Shown here one piece after another: positions 1 to 7,125 of a stretch of 16,822 nucleotides of DNA. How positions within the stretch are numbered: the stretch's first letter is position 1; the number at the start of each line of letters is the position of its first letter. Position numbers and translations under genes: made by a program. Origin of the DNA: JBBRCX01 sp038204465 (lineage in GTDB: Bacteria > Planctomycetota > Phycisphaerae > Tepidisphaerales > Tepidisphaeraceae); the NCBI GenBank assembly GCA_038204465.1, contig JBBRCX010000099.1, positions 1 through 16,822 on the forward strand. The letters run 5' to 3'. The notes beneath the pieces were generated by a model, which did not search any database, was not told the DNA's origin, and worked only from the letters and a program-made list of their open reading frames with translations.

Positions 1-384
1 TCCAATACCAAGTTCGATCCCTACACCGGCTACAACTACAACACGAGCTACATCGGGCATGGGAAAGGCGAGTCGATCGTGCGCCCACGGCGAACCAGCG
101 AGGTGCGCAATGCTTCGACGTGCGCCCTGTTCGGCGACGGGCAATACAGCGCGGGCGCGAACAAGTACATGCGCGCCCCGTTTCCCAACCCGGCCGATGC
201 GAGCTTCACGTCCCGCTCCGCGGGCACGCAGGGTTTCCGCCATCGCGGGCGAACCAACGTCGCGTTCTGCGATAGTCATGCCGAGTCGCTCGCGGACCGG
301 TTCACAACCACGTCCGATCCGTCCCCGCCCGCCAAACGAACCGGATTCCTGTCGAAGGACAATTCGATGTACAACCCGGAGTGA
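1..384 (+). CDS. C-terminal part of a pseudopilin-like protein (H-X9-DG type), 5' end outside the window
   Basis: Frame 1 is open from the first base to the TGA at 382-384, giving 127 residues of a protein that begins upstream. The sequence reads GFRHRGRTNVAFCDSHAESL at nucleotides about 232-291. A histidine followed by nine residues and then Asp-Ser fits the H-X9-DG signature found near the C terminus of the very numerous pseudopilin-like proteins of Planctomycetota, Verrucomicrobia and Lentisphaerae, here with Ser in place of Gly. Such proteins normally carry an N-terminal prepilin cleavage/methylation segment and act in or on the cell envelope; that part is not visible here. The upstream residues are rich in Tyr, Asn and Gly, as in this family. 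Its exact role is unknown. It converges on the kinase gene that ends at 431. Confidence 0.7.
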   Translation, partial: SNTKFDPYTGYNYNTSYIGHGKGESIVRPRRTSEVRNASTCALFGDGQYSAGANKYMRAPFPNPADASFTSRSAGTQGFRHRGRTNVAFCDSHAESLADRFTTTSDPSPPAKRTGFLSKDNSMYNPE

Positions 385-430
385 GGCGCTTCCGACGTTT
401 GTCGCCGCGCTGCGGAAAGATCGAAACGAA

Positions 431-1378
431 TCATGTCGTCAATCGGTGCACTTCTACCTGTGCCTTCAGCCGTTCAACGTCCTGCAATCGAACATGTCCG
501 GCCTCGGCTGTCAGGGCGTTGGCGATGCCGCACGCGGCGCCGAGGCGCCATGCGTCCCGTGCGTCTCCCTCATCGATGACGGCCGCCATCCCCGCTGCGA
601 AGGCATCGCCTGAACCGATCGCGCTGATGGCTTTCACCTGCGGAATGGCGACCCGCCAAAGCTCGCTATTAACCAGAGCGAGCGCGCCTTGCGCGCCCAG
701 GGTGACGACGACGTGGCCGCAGCGCTTTGCCGCGGCCCTCATCGCCTCGTGCAGCGCCGCATCGGTGTCGACGGGCATGCCCAGGGTCAGGCCCAGCTCG
801 CGCCGATTCATCTTGGCGATGAATCCATCTCCGGTCTCCAGGGCCCGTCGCATCGGCTCGCCGCTGGCGTCGATGATGACCGGAAGCATTCGCCCCCCGC
901 CCGAGCAGCGCCAGGCCAGGGGAGGCCAGCGGGCATAGAAGTCCCGCGGCGCGCCGGGCGGGAGGGAGCCGGAGAAGACCCAGGGGCGCGAATCGGGCAG
1001 TGCCGCCTCCAGCTTTTGCGTGAGCTGCATCCAGCCGTTTTCTTCTACCGGTGACGACTCCTCAATCAGCTCCGTCGCGGCGCCGGCGCCGCGGTCGATC
1101 GCGGTGATGCACAGCCGGGTCCGCGCCCGCACTTCGGTAAAATCATGGCGGACGCCGATTGCATCGAGGTCCTGCAGCAGGAGTTGCCCACGGTCTCCTC
1201 CGGCGAACCCCGCGGCCAGCGCCTCCCTGCCCAGCGCCTTCAACACCCGCGCGACGTTGATCGATTTGCCGGATGCATACTCGCGCACCTCGGCCGCGCG
1301 GTTGACGTCATCGACGATCAATCGGTCGAAGACCATCGTCCGCTGCAGAGTGGGTGTCGTGCCGATGCAGGCGATCAT
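431..1378 (-). CDS. 1-phosphofructokinase-family (PfkB) sugar-phosphate kinase
   Basis: A 315-residue ribokinase-fold kinase. It starts MIACIGTTPT, has GKSINVAR at residues 37-44 (the sugar-binding glycine region), GSLPPG at 137-142, the KMNRREL element at 189-195, VTLGAQGA at 226-233, and the anion-hole/catalytic-base signature GSGDAF at 255-260 with Asp258. These fit the FruK/LacC branch, which phosphorylates fructose-1-phosphate, tagatose-6-phosphate or a similar hexose phosphate with ATP in the cytoplasm. The substrate cannot be fixed from sequence. I chose the ATG at 1378 because it gives the family's normal N terminus and lies 14 bases after the acetyltransferase stop; the in-frame ATG at 1438 would overlap that gene by 46 bases. 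It is the last gene of the ABC importer unit, so it may act on the imported sugar after a first phosphorylation. Confidence 0.85.
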   Translation of the reverse strand: MIACIGTTPTLQRTMVFDRLIVDDVNRAAEVREYASGKSINVARVLKALGREALAAGFAGGDRGQLLLQDLDAIGVRHDFTEVRARTRLCITAIDRGAGAATELIEESSPVEENGWMQLTQKLEAALPDSRPWVFSGSLPPGAPRDFYARWPPLAWRCSGGGRMLPVIIDASGEPMRRALETGDGFIAKMNRRELGLTLGMPVDTDAALHEAMRAAAKRCGHVVVTLGAQGALALVNSELWRVAIPQVKAISAIGSGDAFAAGMAAVIDEGDARDAWRLGAACGIANALTAEAGHVRLQDVERLKAQVEVHRLTT

Positions 1379-1392
1379 GGAACTCAATGAAG

Positions 1393-1872
1393 CTAAAGCT
1401 CGAGGAGCATCTCGATGGTGCTCGATCGAAAGCCGCAAGCGCCGAAGAGGCCCCGCGCCGGCTCATTCCCGGCGGCGGTATCGAGCCTCACCTGCTTGAC
1501 GCCGATCTGTCGAAAGCGCTCGACCGCAAGCGTCGCCAACTGCCGGCCGATTCCCTCATTGCGGTAACGCTCCTCCACCCAAATGTCGTGGATGAAGCCG
1601 AACTCGCGCAATCGATAAATGGGAATCTCCGATTCGGTGGTGGCGACCAGGAACGCCACAAGATTGCCTTCTTCGCCGTCGTTGGCGTCCGCAACCAGAA
1701 AGACGCTGCGCGGGTCTTTGGCCCGGCTCTTCAGCCAGCCGCGGTACATGCCGGCCGGATCCGGCAGGTAGCCGTATTTGGCCGGATCCATCGCCTCGTG
1801 CATGGCGGCGATCTTCGCCACCATCGGCAGGACGCTCTCCACATCGGCCGGCGTTGCTGGACGAATCTGCAT
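1393..1872 (-). CDS. GNAT-family N-acetyltransferase
   Basis: A 159-residue single-domain protein of the usual GNAT length. It opens MQIRPATPAD, typical of the first beta strand and helix, and has the acetyl-CoA pyrophosphate-binding motif A as RNEGIGRQL at residues 104-112 (R/Q-x-x-G-x-G/A). The conserved Asn of motif B is in AAGNEPARGLFGACGF at 133-148. It would transfer an acetyl group from acetyl-CoA to a primary amine; the acceptor is unknown. It lies between the MalG-type permease (84-base spacer, carrying a heptamer repeat) and the PfkB kinase (14-base spacer), so it is probably co-transcribed with the sugar importer. A role on an amino sugar is possible but is only inference from position. 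No Shine-Dalgarno is visible. Confidence 0.85.
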   Translation of the reverse strand: MQIRPATPADVESVLPMVAKIAAMHEAMDPAKYGYLPDPAGMYRGWLKSRAKDPRSVFLVADANDGEEGNLVAFLVATTESEIPIYRLREFGFIHDIWVEERYRNEGIGRQLATLAVERFRQIGVKQVRLDTAAGNEPARGLFGACGFRSSTIEMLLEL

Positions 1873-1891
1873 GCCGTAAGGGTAGTGTGCG

Positions 1892-1916
1892 GATTTGCGA
1901 TTTGCGATTTGCGATT
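1892..1916. repeat. Heptamer tandem repeat GATTTGC, three full copies plus a partial
   Basis: Three perfect copies of GATTTGC occupy 1892-1898, 1899-1905 and 1906-1912, followed by GATT at 1913-1916. On the minus (coding) strand this reads as GCAAATC units. It lies in the 84-base spacer between the MalG-type permease stop and the acetyltransferase start. The next spacer carrying a repeat in the same unit, at 3827-3840, also has a 7-base period and also begins GATT. No function can be read from the sequence. Confidence 0.85.
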
Positions 1917-1956
1917 GGGCCAGACCATAGCGATCGAGTGGAACTCGTTAGCGCGC

Positions 1957-2934
1957 TCATCCCTTCATCCCGGTGGTGGCGATGCCCTGGATGAAGGTGC
2001 GCTGGGTCAGGAAGAACAGCACCACGATCGGAAGGCAGACGAGGGTGGAGGCGGCCATCAGCAGGTTCCAGTCGGTGCCGCCGTGCTGGCTTTGAAAGGT
2101 CTGGAGCCCCAGCGCGAGCGTGTATTGCCTGGGGTCCTGGATGTAGACGAGCGGCCCAAGGAAGTCGTTCCACACGCCCATGAAGCTGAACAGCGCGACC
2201 ACCGCCAGCGCCGGCTTCGCCAGCGGCAGGATGACGCGCCAGAAGATCCCCCATTCGCTGCACCCGTCAATGCGGGCGGCTTCGGACAAATCGTTCGGCA
2301 CCGTCATGAAGAACTGCCGCAGCAGGAAGATGTTGAAGGCCGAGCCGAACCACGCGGGCGCCCACAGCGGCTTATACGTACCCAGCATCTGCAGGGGGTT
2401 GTTCGCGCCGAACCACGCCGATGTGTGGCCGTCCATCCAGCGGAAGATGCTGAACAGTGAGACCATGACGACGGGGAAGGGGATCATCATCGTGGCGAGC
2501 ATCACCACAAACAGCAGACCGCGCCCGCGAAAGCGGATCTTGGAAAATCCATAGGCGACAAGGGCGCTGGAGAGCGTGGTGCCGCTCACCGCCAGCGCGG
2601 CGATCACCAACGTGTTGCGCGTGAACAGCGCGACATCAAACTTGGGGTGCTTCCAGACGCCACGGTAATTTTCGACCATCACCGGCCTGGGAATGAATTG
2701 AGGCGGGTATGCCATCGCCTGGTCGTTACGCTTCAGGCTCGTGCTCAGCATCCAGAGGAACGGCAGGATGAACGTCGCGCAAACCAGGAGCAGTGTCGCG
2801 TGCGCCAGCGGGCTCCTGAGATTCGCCCGCCTGCGCGATTTGGGCTGCGCCTGCGGCGACTTGCTGCCGTACGCGACGACGAGAGCCGCCTCCGCCTCGC
2901 TCCCAATCGGCTGGTTGGTCCGCAGCGTGGTCAT
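1957..2934 (-). CDS. Carbohydrate ABC transporter permease, MalG type
   Basis: A 325-residue inner-membrane permease of the MalG/UgpE kind. The cytoplasmic N terminus of about 42 residues is long and ends in a basic patch (KSRRR at 32-36). About six hydrophobic segments follow, the first near residues 46-66. The EAA loop that docks on the ATPase is visible as EAARIDGCSEWGIFWRVILP at 218-237, matching the EAA-x3-G-x9-I-x-LP rule. With the MalF-type partner it forms the channel through which the sugar held by the binding protein passes. Its start follows the partner's stop by one base, so the two are almost certainly co-translated. There is no ATPase gene nearby; a shared MsmX/UgpC-like subunit would have to power it. 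Confidence 0.93.
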   Translation of the reverse strand: MTTLRTNQPIGSEAEAALVVAYGSKSPQAQPKSRRRANLRSPLAHATLLLVCATFILPFLWMLSTSLKRNDQAMAYPPQFIPRPVMVENYRGVWKHPKFDVALFTRNTLVIAALAVSGTTLSSALVAYGFSKIRFRGRGLLFVVMLATMMIPFPVVMVSLFSIFRWMDGHTSAWFGANNPLQMLGTYKPLWAPAWFGSAFNIFLLRQFFMTVPNDLSEAARIDGCSEWGIFWRVILPLAKPALAVVALFSFMGVWNDFLGPLVYIQDPRQYTLALGLQTFQSQHGGTDWNLLMAASTLVCLPIVVLFFLTQRTFIQGIATTGMKG

Positions 2935-2935
2935 C

Positions 2936-3814
2936 TCAACCCTGGTAGTGCACCCAGCGCCGGCTCGTCCAGAACGCCAGCGCGGTAAAGAACAGGATGA
3001 TCACCAGCTGCACCCAGGCCATCGCGCTCGCGTAGCCCATGCGCAGATAGGAAAACGCGTTGTCATACGAGTACATCGTGAAGAAGTAGGTCGAGCGCAT
3101 CGGCCCGCCGCCGGTCATGATGAACGGCACGTTGAAGACCTGGAAGGCGCCGATGATCGCCATGATGAGGTTGAAGAAGATCACCGGCGAAAGGACCGGC
3201 AGCGTGACGTTCCACAGCCGCCGCCACGTTCCCGCGCCGTCGATCTCCGCCGCTTCGTAAAGCTCGCGGGGAACATCCTGCAGCCCCGCTAGATAAATCA
3301 CCACGGTGTAGCCAACGCCCCACAGACTCATGAGCGCCAGCGACGGCATCGCCCAGTGCCGGTCGGTGAGCCAGCCCGGACCCTGAATTCCAAGCTTGGC
3401 CAGCAGCGCGTTGATCAGGCCGAAGTTCGTGTTGAACAGGGTCAGCCAGAGCATCGCCGCGGCGACCGTGGGGGTGAGCGCGGGGAGAAAGATGATCGTG
3501 CGGTAGAACGCCTGGCCCCGAATCTTCACGTTCAGCAGCAGCGCCAGCGCGAGCGAAACGAGCATGCCGGCCGGCAGCGCCATGGCGGCGTAGTAGAATG
3601 TGTTCCAGAGCGCCTTCCAGAAGACCGGGTCGGCGGCGAGCTCGCGAAAATTCTCCAGTCCCTGAAACAGCGGCGTCTGCAGCAGCGAGAAATCGCACAG
3701 GCTGTAGTACGCCGACAGGCCGATGGGGATGATCGTGAAGAGCGCGAAGCCGATCAGCCAGGGCGAGAGGAAGGCCATTCCCTTGGCGAAGTTTCGCAGT
3801 TCCGTTGCCCGCAT
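2936..3814 (-). CDS. Carbohydrate ABC transporter permease, MalF type
   Basis: A 292-residue inner-membrane permease of the MalF/UgpA class, the normal size for the versions without the large periplasmic loop. The first membrane segment spans roughly residues 13-36 and the last roughly 264-282, followed by a short basic C terminus. The EAA loop is EAAEIDGAGTWRRLWNVTLP at 187-206. It pairs with the MalG-type permease one base downstream and takes substrate from the binding protein encoded 22 bases upstream; that spacer holds a duplicated heptamer. There is only a weak TCAGG ahead of the ATG at 3814. The sugar cannot be named from the sequence. Confidence 0.93.
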   Translation of the reverse strand: MRATELRNFAKGMAFLSPWLIGFALFTIIPIGLSAYYSLCDFSLLQTPLFQGLENFRELAADPVFWKALWNTFYYAAMALPAGMLVSLALALLLNVKIRGQAFYRTIIFLPALTPTVAAAMLWLTLFNTNFGLINALLAKLGIQGPGWLTDRHWAMPSLALMSLWGVGYTVVIYLAGLQDVPRELYEAAEIDGAGTWRRLWNVTLPVLSPVIFFNLIMAIIGAFQVFNVPFIMTGGGPMRSTYFFTMYSYDNAFSYLRMGYASAMAWVQLVIILFFTALAFWTSRRWVHYQG

Positions 3815-3826
3815 CCTGAAACACTC

Positions 3827-3840
3827 GATTCACGATTCAC
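3827..3840. repeat. Heptamer direct repeat GATTCAC x2
   Basis: Two perfect GATTCAC copies at 3827-3833 and 3834-3840. The second copy contains the stop codon of the solute-binding protein (TGA on the minus strand, 3837-3839), and the pair fills much of the 22-base spacer before the MalF-type permease. It has the same 7-base period and the same GATT opening as the repeat at 1892-1916. A chance duplication is possible with only two units. Confidence 0.7.
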
Positions 3841-5267
3841 TGCAGTGCCGCCCGGGCCTTCTGCTTCCGAAGGAAGCTGTCGTACTTCGCCTGCATGCGC
3901 TGCTGCGCCTCGGCCAGCGCCGGGCCCGGTTCGCTCTGCAGGCTGATCACCGACTGCGCCATCACGCCAAGCTCGTCGCTCACCTGCGGCCAGATCGGCA
4001 CCTTCGGCACGCCGCGGGCATTGGGGCTGCTGGAGAGGCGCTCGAAGACATCGATGTATGGATTGGGATGGGTCTTGATGAACTTCTCGCTTACCTGCGC
4101 CAGCGGCGAGTTCTTGCAGTGCAACGCGCAGAGCTTCTCCATCACTTCCTGCCGGTTGACATAGGCGATGTATTCGAACGCCTCTCGCTTGTGTTTCGCG
4201 CCGCGCGGAATCGCCAGCAGGTCGAAGTCGCAGACCGAAACGTCCTGGAGACCCGGAACTGCGGAGGGAAATGCCGCCACCGCCCATTCGTAGTTCTCCC
4301 GCCGGTCCGGCAAGGAGAATTCCTGCGAGCGCGGCACATTCACCTCGGACATCTTCGGCTGCAGGTTGTAGATGTAGTTCGCCATCCACGGCCCCTGTTG
4401 CTCCATCGCCACCTTGCCGACCAGGAAGGCGTTCTGCGTGGTGTTGAAGCTGCCGAAGCCGCTGCGGAAATCGGTGATCGCCTCTCTGCCGAGCTTGCGC
4501 GAATACTTCTGCACCCACTCATACGCGCGCACATTCGCCGGCTCCGTAAATGTGAAGCGCCCGGTCGCTTCGTCAAACAGGTTTCCTCCAAACCAGTAGG
4601 ACTGATACGCCATGTACCAACCCGGCTCCGAGGGGAGATACCCGGCGTGCACCAGCCGGCCCGGGTGATCGGGGTCGAAGACGTTCAACGCGTCGGCATA
4701 ACGGTCGAGCTCTTCGATCGAGCGCGGCGGCCGGTCCGGATCCAATCCCGCCGCCCGCAGCGCCGGGGCGCCGTCGTGAAACATTCGCTTGTTGTAATGC
4801 AGCGCGACCGCCGCGGGCGTGCTCATTAATCCCCACAGATGGCCGTTGTAGTTAAGGCCTTCCCAGTAGACCCGCTTGTAGAATCCTTCGCCGATGCCGC
4901 GCTCGCGCGCCAGGTCTTCCAGCGGCTCGAGGGCATCCAGCGCCGCGAACTGAAGCAGCTGCGCGTCCCAGATCCCCGCAATGTCGGGCGGCACGCCCGC
5001 CGCGGTTGCGACCAGCGTCTTCTGGTTGATGCTGCTCATCGACAGGTAGCGGACGAAGATGTTCTTCTCTACCCCGACGCTGTTGTTGAAGTCGTCGACG
5101 ATCTCCTGCATCTGCTTTTCTTCGGTCCCCGTCCATTTCTCCCAGTATTGCACCACGACCCGGCCCTTGGGCAGCTGCGCGTCGGGACGAGGCCCCTTCA
5201 CCAGCAGCCACGCCGCCGCCAGCAGCATCAGCCCAACGATGATTTGACGAAGGCGCTGCTTCATCAT
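3837..5267 (-). CDS. Extracellular solute-binding protein of a carbohydrate ABC importer (family 1-like)
   Basis: A 476-residue protein from the ATG at 5267. It begins MMKQRLRQIIVGLMLLAAAW, a charged start then a hydrophobic segment, so it is exported; no lipobox cysteine is seen, leaving either a cleaved signal or a membrane anchor. Mature features fit family 1 sugar-binding proteins: VVVQYWEKWTGTEEKQMQEI near residue 37 (first lobe), FLVGKVAMEQQGPWM-type text in the middle, and a C-terminal helical tail. It would bind a sugar outside the inner membrane and hand it to the MalF/MalG pair encoded directly downstream. The frame stays open to an ATG at 5393, but the signal segment and the promoter at 5357-5384 favour the later start; a second ATG immediately follows at 5264. 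First gene of its unit. Confidence 0.9.
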   Translation of the reverse strand: MMKQRLRQIIVGLMLLAAAWLLVKGPRPDAQLPKGRVVVQYWEKWTGTEEKQMQEIVDDFNNSVGVEKNIFVRYLSMSSINQKTLVATAAGVPPDIAGIWDAQLLQFAALDALEPLEDLARERGIGEGFYKRVYWEGLNYNGHLWGLMSTPAAVALHYNKRMFHDGAPALRAAGLDPDRPPRSIEELDRYADALNVFDPDHPGRLVHAGYLPSEPGWYMAYQSYWFGGNLFDEATGRFTFTEPANVRAYEWVQKYSRKLGREAITDFRSGFGSFNTTQNAFLVGKVAMEQQGPWMANYIYNLQPKMSEVNVPRSQEFSLPDRRENYEWAVAAFPSAVPGLQDVSVCDFDLLAIPRGAKHKREAFEYIAYVNRQEVMEKLCALHCKNSPLAQVSEKFIKTHPNPYIDVFERLSSSPNARGVPKVPIWPQVSDELGVMAQSVISLQSEPGPALAEAQQRMQAKYDSFLRKQKARAALQ

Positions 5268-5356
5268 CACGCCACGAGTCCAGTGAGAAATGAAAGGGTG
5301 CTGCGCAACATGAGACCCTTCCATGGGTGATTGCCCGTCGCCCGCGCCCGAGGCCG

Positions 5357-5384
5357 AATGTAGCGGCATCGGCGCTGCGGTCAA
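5357..5384 (-). promoter_or_regulatory. Likely sigma70-type promoter of the sugar ABC unit
   Basis: On the minus strand TTGACC (5384-5379) and TACATT (5362-5357) are separated by 16 bases, matching the consensus at five and four of six positions. Transcription would begin near 5350, giving a leader of about 83 bases to the ATG at 5267. It lies inside the open frame that would result from the ATG at 5393, which argues against that start. Call made by eye only. Confidence 0.4.
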
Positions 5385-5476
5385 TCGATTCAAGGCCCCT
5401 TTCGGCCCTTTCGCCGCGATCGGCTTCGCGGAACAGGAATCTCCCGTTATCCTATTGAACCGGAAGCCAAACGCTC

Positions 5477-6538
5477 ATGATCCAGAAAACGAATTCCGCG
5501 CCCCGTGCGCCCGTCGACTCCATCCGCGACGTCGAGCACCTCGAGGACCTCCTGAGCGAGCCGTCCGAAGGCGTGATCCAGACGCTTTCCCGACTGAAGG
5601 GCGATGTGATCGTCCTCGGCGTGGGCGGCAAGATGGGTCCGAGCCTGTCGCGGATGGTCAAGCGCGCCTCGGATGAAGCGGGAACCCAGCGGCGCGTGAT
5701 CGGGGTCTCGCGCTTCAGCGCCGCGGGACTGGCGCCGCGCCTGAACGCGTGGGGAATCGAGACGATCAACTGCGATCTGCTGAACCCCGAGCAACTCGAT
5801 GCGCTGCCGGCAGCGCCCAACGTCGTCTACATGGCGGGAATGAAATTCGGGACGACCGCTCAGCAGTCCAAAACGTGGGCGATGAACACCTTCCTGCCCG
5901 GAATGGTGAGCCAGAAATACAAGGACAGCAAAATCGTCGCCTTCTCCACCGGCAACGTCTACCCGATGGTGCCGATCCACTCGGGCGGCAGCGTCGAAAC
6001 CGATGAGCCGCGGCCCCTGGGAGAGTATGGCCAGAGCTGCCTGGGCCGCGAGCGCATCTTCGAGCACTTCAGCCGCACCCAGGGGACGCCGGTGTCGATG
6101 ATCCGCCTCAACTACGCGGTGGAGATGCGCTATGGAGTGCTGGCGGACATGGCGCAGCGCGTGATGTCGGGCGAGACGATCGACCTGGCCATGGGAAATC
6201 TCAACGCGGTCTGGCAGGCGGACGCGAATGCGGTATCGATCCAGTCGTTCGACCACGCCTCGAGCCCGCCGTTCATTTTGAATGTCTCCGGCCCCGAGAT
6301 CCTCAGCGTGCGCAGCATCTGCGAGCAATTCGGCAAGCTGTTGGAAAAGCAGCCGAGCTTCAGTGGCGCCGAAGCGCCCAACGCCTACCTCAACAACAGC
6401 CAGCTTTGCACGCGACTGTTTGGGTATCCGCGCGTCTCGCCGCAACAGGTGATCGCGTGGACGGCGGAATGGTTGCAGCGAGGCGGCGATACGCTCGGCA
6501 AGCCCACGCATTTCGAAACGCGCGACGGGAAGTATTGA
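5477..6538 (+). CDS. NAD-dependent epimerase/dehydratase-like protein lacking the YxxxK lysine
   Basis: A 353-residue extended-SDR relative. The Rossmann nucleotide motif is GVGGKMG at residues 48-54 after a strand VIVLG, preceded by about 40 extra N-terminal residues. An acidic residue ends the second strand region (INCDLL, 97-102). STGNVYP at 157-163 supplies the catalytic Ser/Thr region and Tyr184 sits in EYGQSCLGRE, but the position of the catalytic lysine (Y-x-x-x-K) is Cys188. The rest of the C-terminal lobe looks normal. The family changes or oxidises sugar nucleotides or similar compounds using NAD(P). Without the lysine the chemistry may differ, or the protein may be a binding protein. 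It is divergent from the ABC unit and lies close to a DapA-like gene at 8510, a pairing I associate with planctomycetes from memory. Confidence 0.8.
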   Translation: MIQKTNSAPRAPVDSIRDVEHLEDLLSEPSEGVIQTLSRLKGDVIVLGVGGKMGPSLSRMVKRASDEAGTQRRVIGVSRFSAAGLAPRLNAWGIETINCDLLNPEQLDALPAAPNVVYMAGMKFGTTAQQSKTWAMNTFLPGMVSQKYKDSKIVAFSTGNVYPMVPIHSGGSVETDEPRPLGEYGQSCLGRERIFEHFSRTQGTPVSMIRLNYAVEMRYGVLADMAQRVMSGETIDLAMGNLNAVWQADANAVSIQSFDHASSPPFILNVSGPEILSVRSICEQFGKLLEKQPSFSGAEAPNAYLNNSQLCTRLFGYPRVSPQQVIAWTAEWLQRGGDTLGKPTHFETRDGKY

Positions 6539-6564
6539 ACGGCGTCAGCGGTTCCCTCGGTGCG

Positions 6565-6581
6565 GTCTTCTTGCCGAAGAC
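6565..6581. terminator. Possible bidirectional hairpin between convergent genes
   Basis: GTCTTC (6565-6570) and GAAGAC (6576-6581) form a perfect 6-base stem with loop TTGCC. It lies in the 83-base space between the epimerase-like gene (stop 6538, plus) and the antitoxin gene (stop 6622, minus), where a terminator working in both directions is expected. No U-run follows on either side, so termination is not certain. Confidence 0.35.
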
Positions 6582-6621
6582 GATCGGTTCGACCCGGCCG
6601 TCTCTTACCAGAAACCCAGCC

Positions 6622-7116
6622 TCATTTTTTGCTCGAGACGGGATGCTTGGCTCGACCAGCGGATGCCCGTCGCATTCCCAGCGCACGGCCTGGCTTGTCG
6701 ACCTCCGAGAACGGCCCCATGGATTTCCTGTAGAAGTCGCCTTTCGTCGGGTGCGACTTGGTCGCCTTCCTGATTCCTCCATCGGCCGGGGCGGCGCTCA
6801 GCGGCCGCTGGCCCCTCGCGATCGTGGCAAAGTATTGACGCAAGCTGACCGCGATCAATTGCGAACGATTCTTTTGCAGCCGCCGTGCGATCTCATCCGT
6901 CACCCGCAGGAGCCGCCGCTCCATGCTGATGAAGATGCGCTCGGCGCCTTCGCCTACAACTGGGCGCCCGCGTCCGCGCTTGGACCGTTCCCAGCGTGCC
7001 CGCTGCTGCAGTGTCATCGGCTGCCACTGTTCCGGCGAAATGTTCGTGTCGAACTCTCTTGTGGCGTCCGCCAACTCGTCTGTGTTCATCTTTGAATAGG
7101 GTTTGGTCGGCTTCAT
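6622..7116 (-). CDS. Ribbon-helix-helix (CopG-like) antitoxin with a long basic C-terminal tail
   Basis: A 164-residue protein. Residues 47-55 are basic and proline/glycine-rich (RGRGRPVVG), followed by AERIFISMERRLLRVTDEIA from residue 58 and the second helix QKNRSQLIAVSLRQYF at 81-96. That is the pattern of ribbon-helix-helix antitoxins: a short strand that reads DNA, then two helices. It would neutralise the BrnT-like toxin encoded just upstream and repress their shared promoter. The ATG at 7116 has GAGGAG ahead of it and lies seven bases after the toxin stop; the in-frame start at 7170 would lie inside the toxin gene. About 60 extra residues after the RHH part (102-164), rich in Lys, Arg and Ser, are unusual for such antitoxins. 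The order toxin then antitoxin fits brnTA-like systems. Confidence 0.75.
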   Translation of the reverse strand: MKPTKPYSKMNTDELADATREFDTNISPEQWQPMTLQQRARWERSKRGRGRPVVGEGAERIFISMERRLLRVTDEIARRLQKNRSQLIAVSLRQYFATIARGQRPLSAAPADGGIRKATKSHPTKGDFYRKSMGPFSEVDKPGRALGMRRASAGRAKHPVSSKK

Positions 7117-7119
7117 GGT

Positions 7120-7125
7120 CTCCTC
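7120..7125 (-). promoter_or_regulatory. Ribosome binding site that fixes the antitoxin start
   Basis: GAGGAG on the minus strand (7125-7120) lies three bases before the antitoxin ATG at 7116 and overlaps the toxin stop codon (7124-7126). It is one of the few clear Shine-Dalgarno sequences in the window and suggests the antitoxin is translated more strongly than the toxin, which has none. Confidence 0.6.

Noticed and set aside
1379..1438. Earlier start for the kinase gene
   Set aside because: It would overlap the acetyltransferase by 46 bases and add residues before the normal family N terminus.
3827..3840. Heptamer repeat read as an attachment site or insertion-sequence target duplication
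   Set aside because: The copies are adjacent, with nothing between them and no integrase or transposase nearby.
3723..4829. Long plus-strand open frame opposite the solute-binding protein
   Set aside because: Shadow of GC-rich coding; rich in Arg, His and Leu, no domain, no start signal.
5394..5476. Plus-strand promoter for the epimerase-like gene
   Set aside because: TATCCT at 5448-5453 is a fair -10, but the -35 region (TTCGCG) matches only three of six positions.
5447..6511. Minus-strand open frame of 354 codons opposite the epimerase-like gene
   Set aside because: The plus-strand protein has Rossmann and SDR motifs; the reverse frame has none and is rich in Arg, His and Asp.
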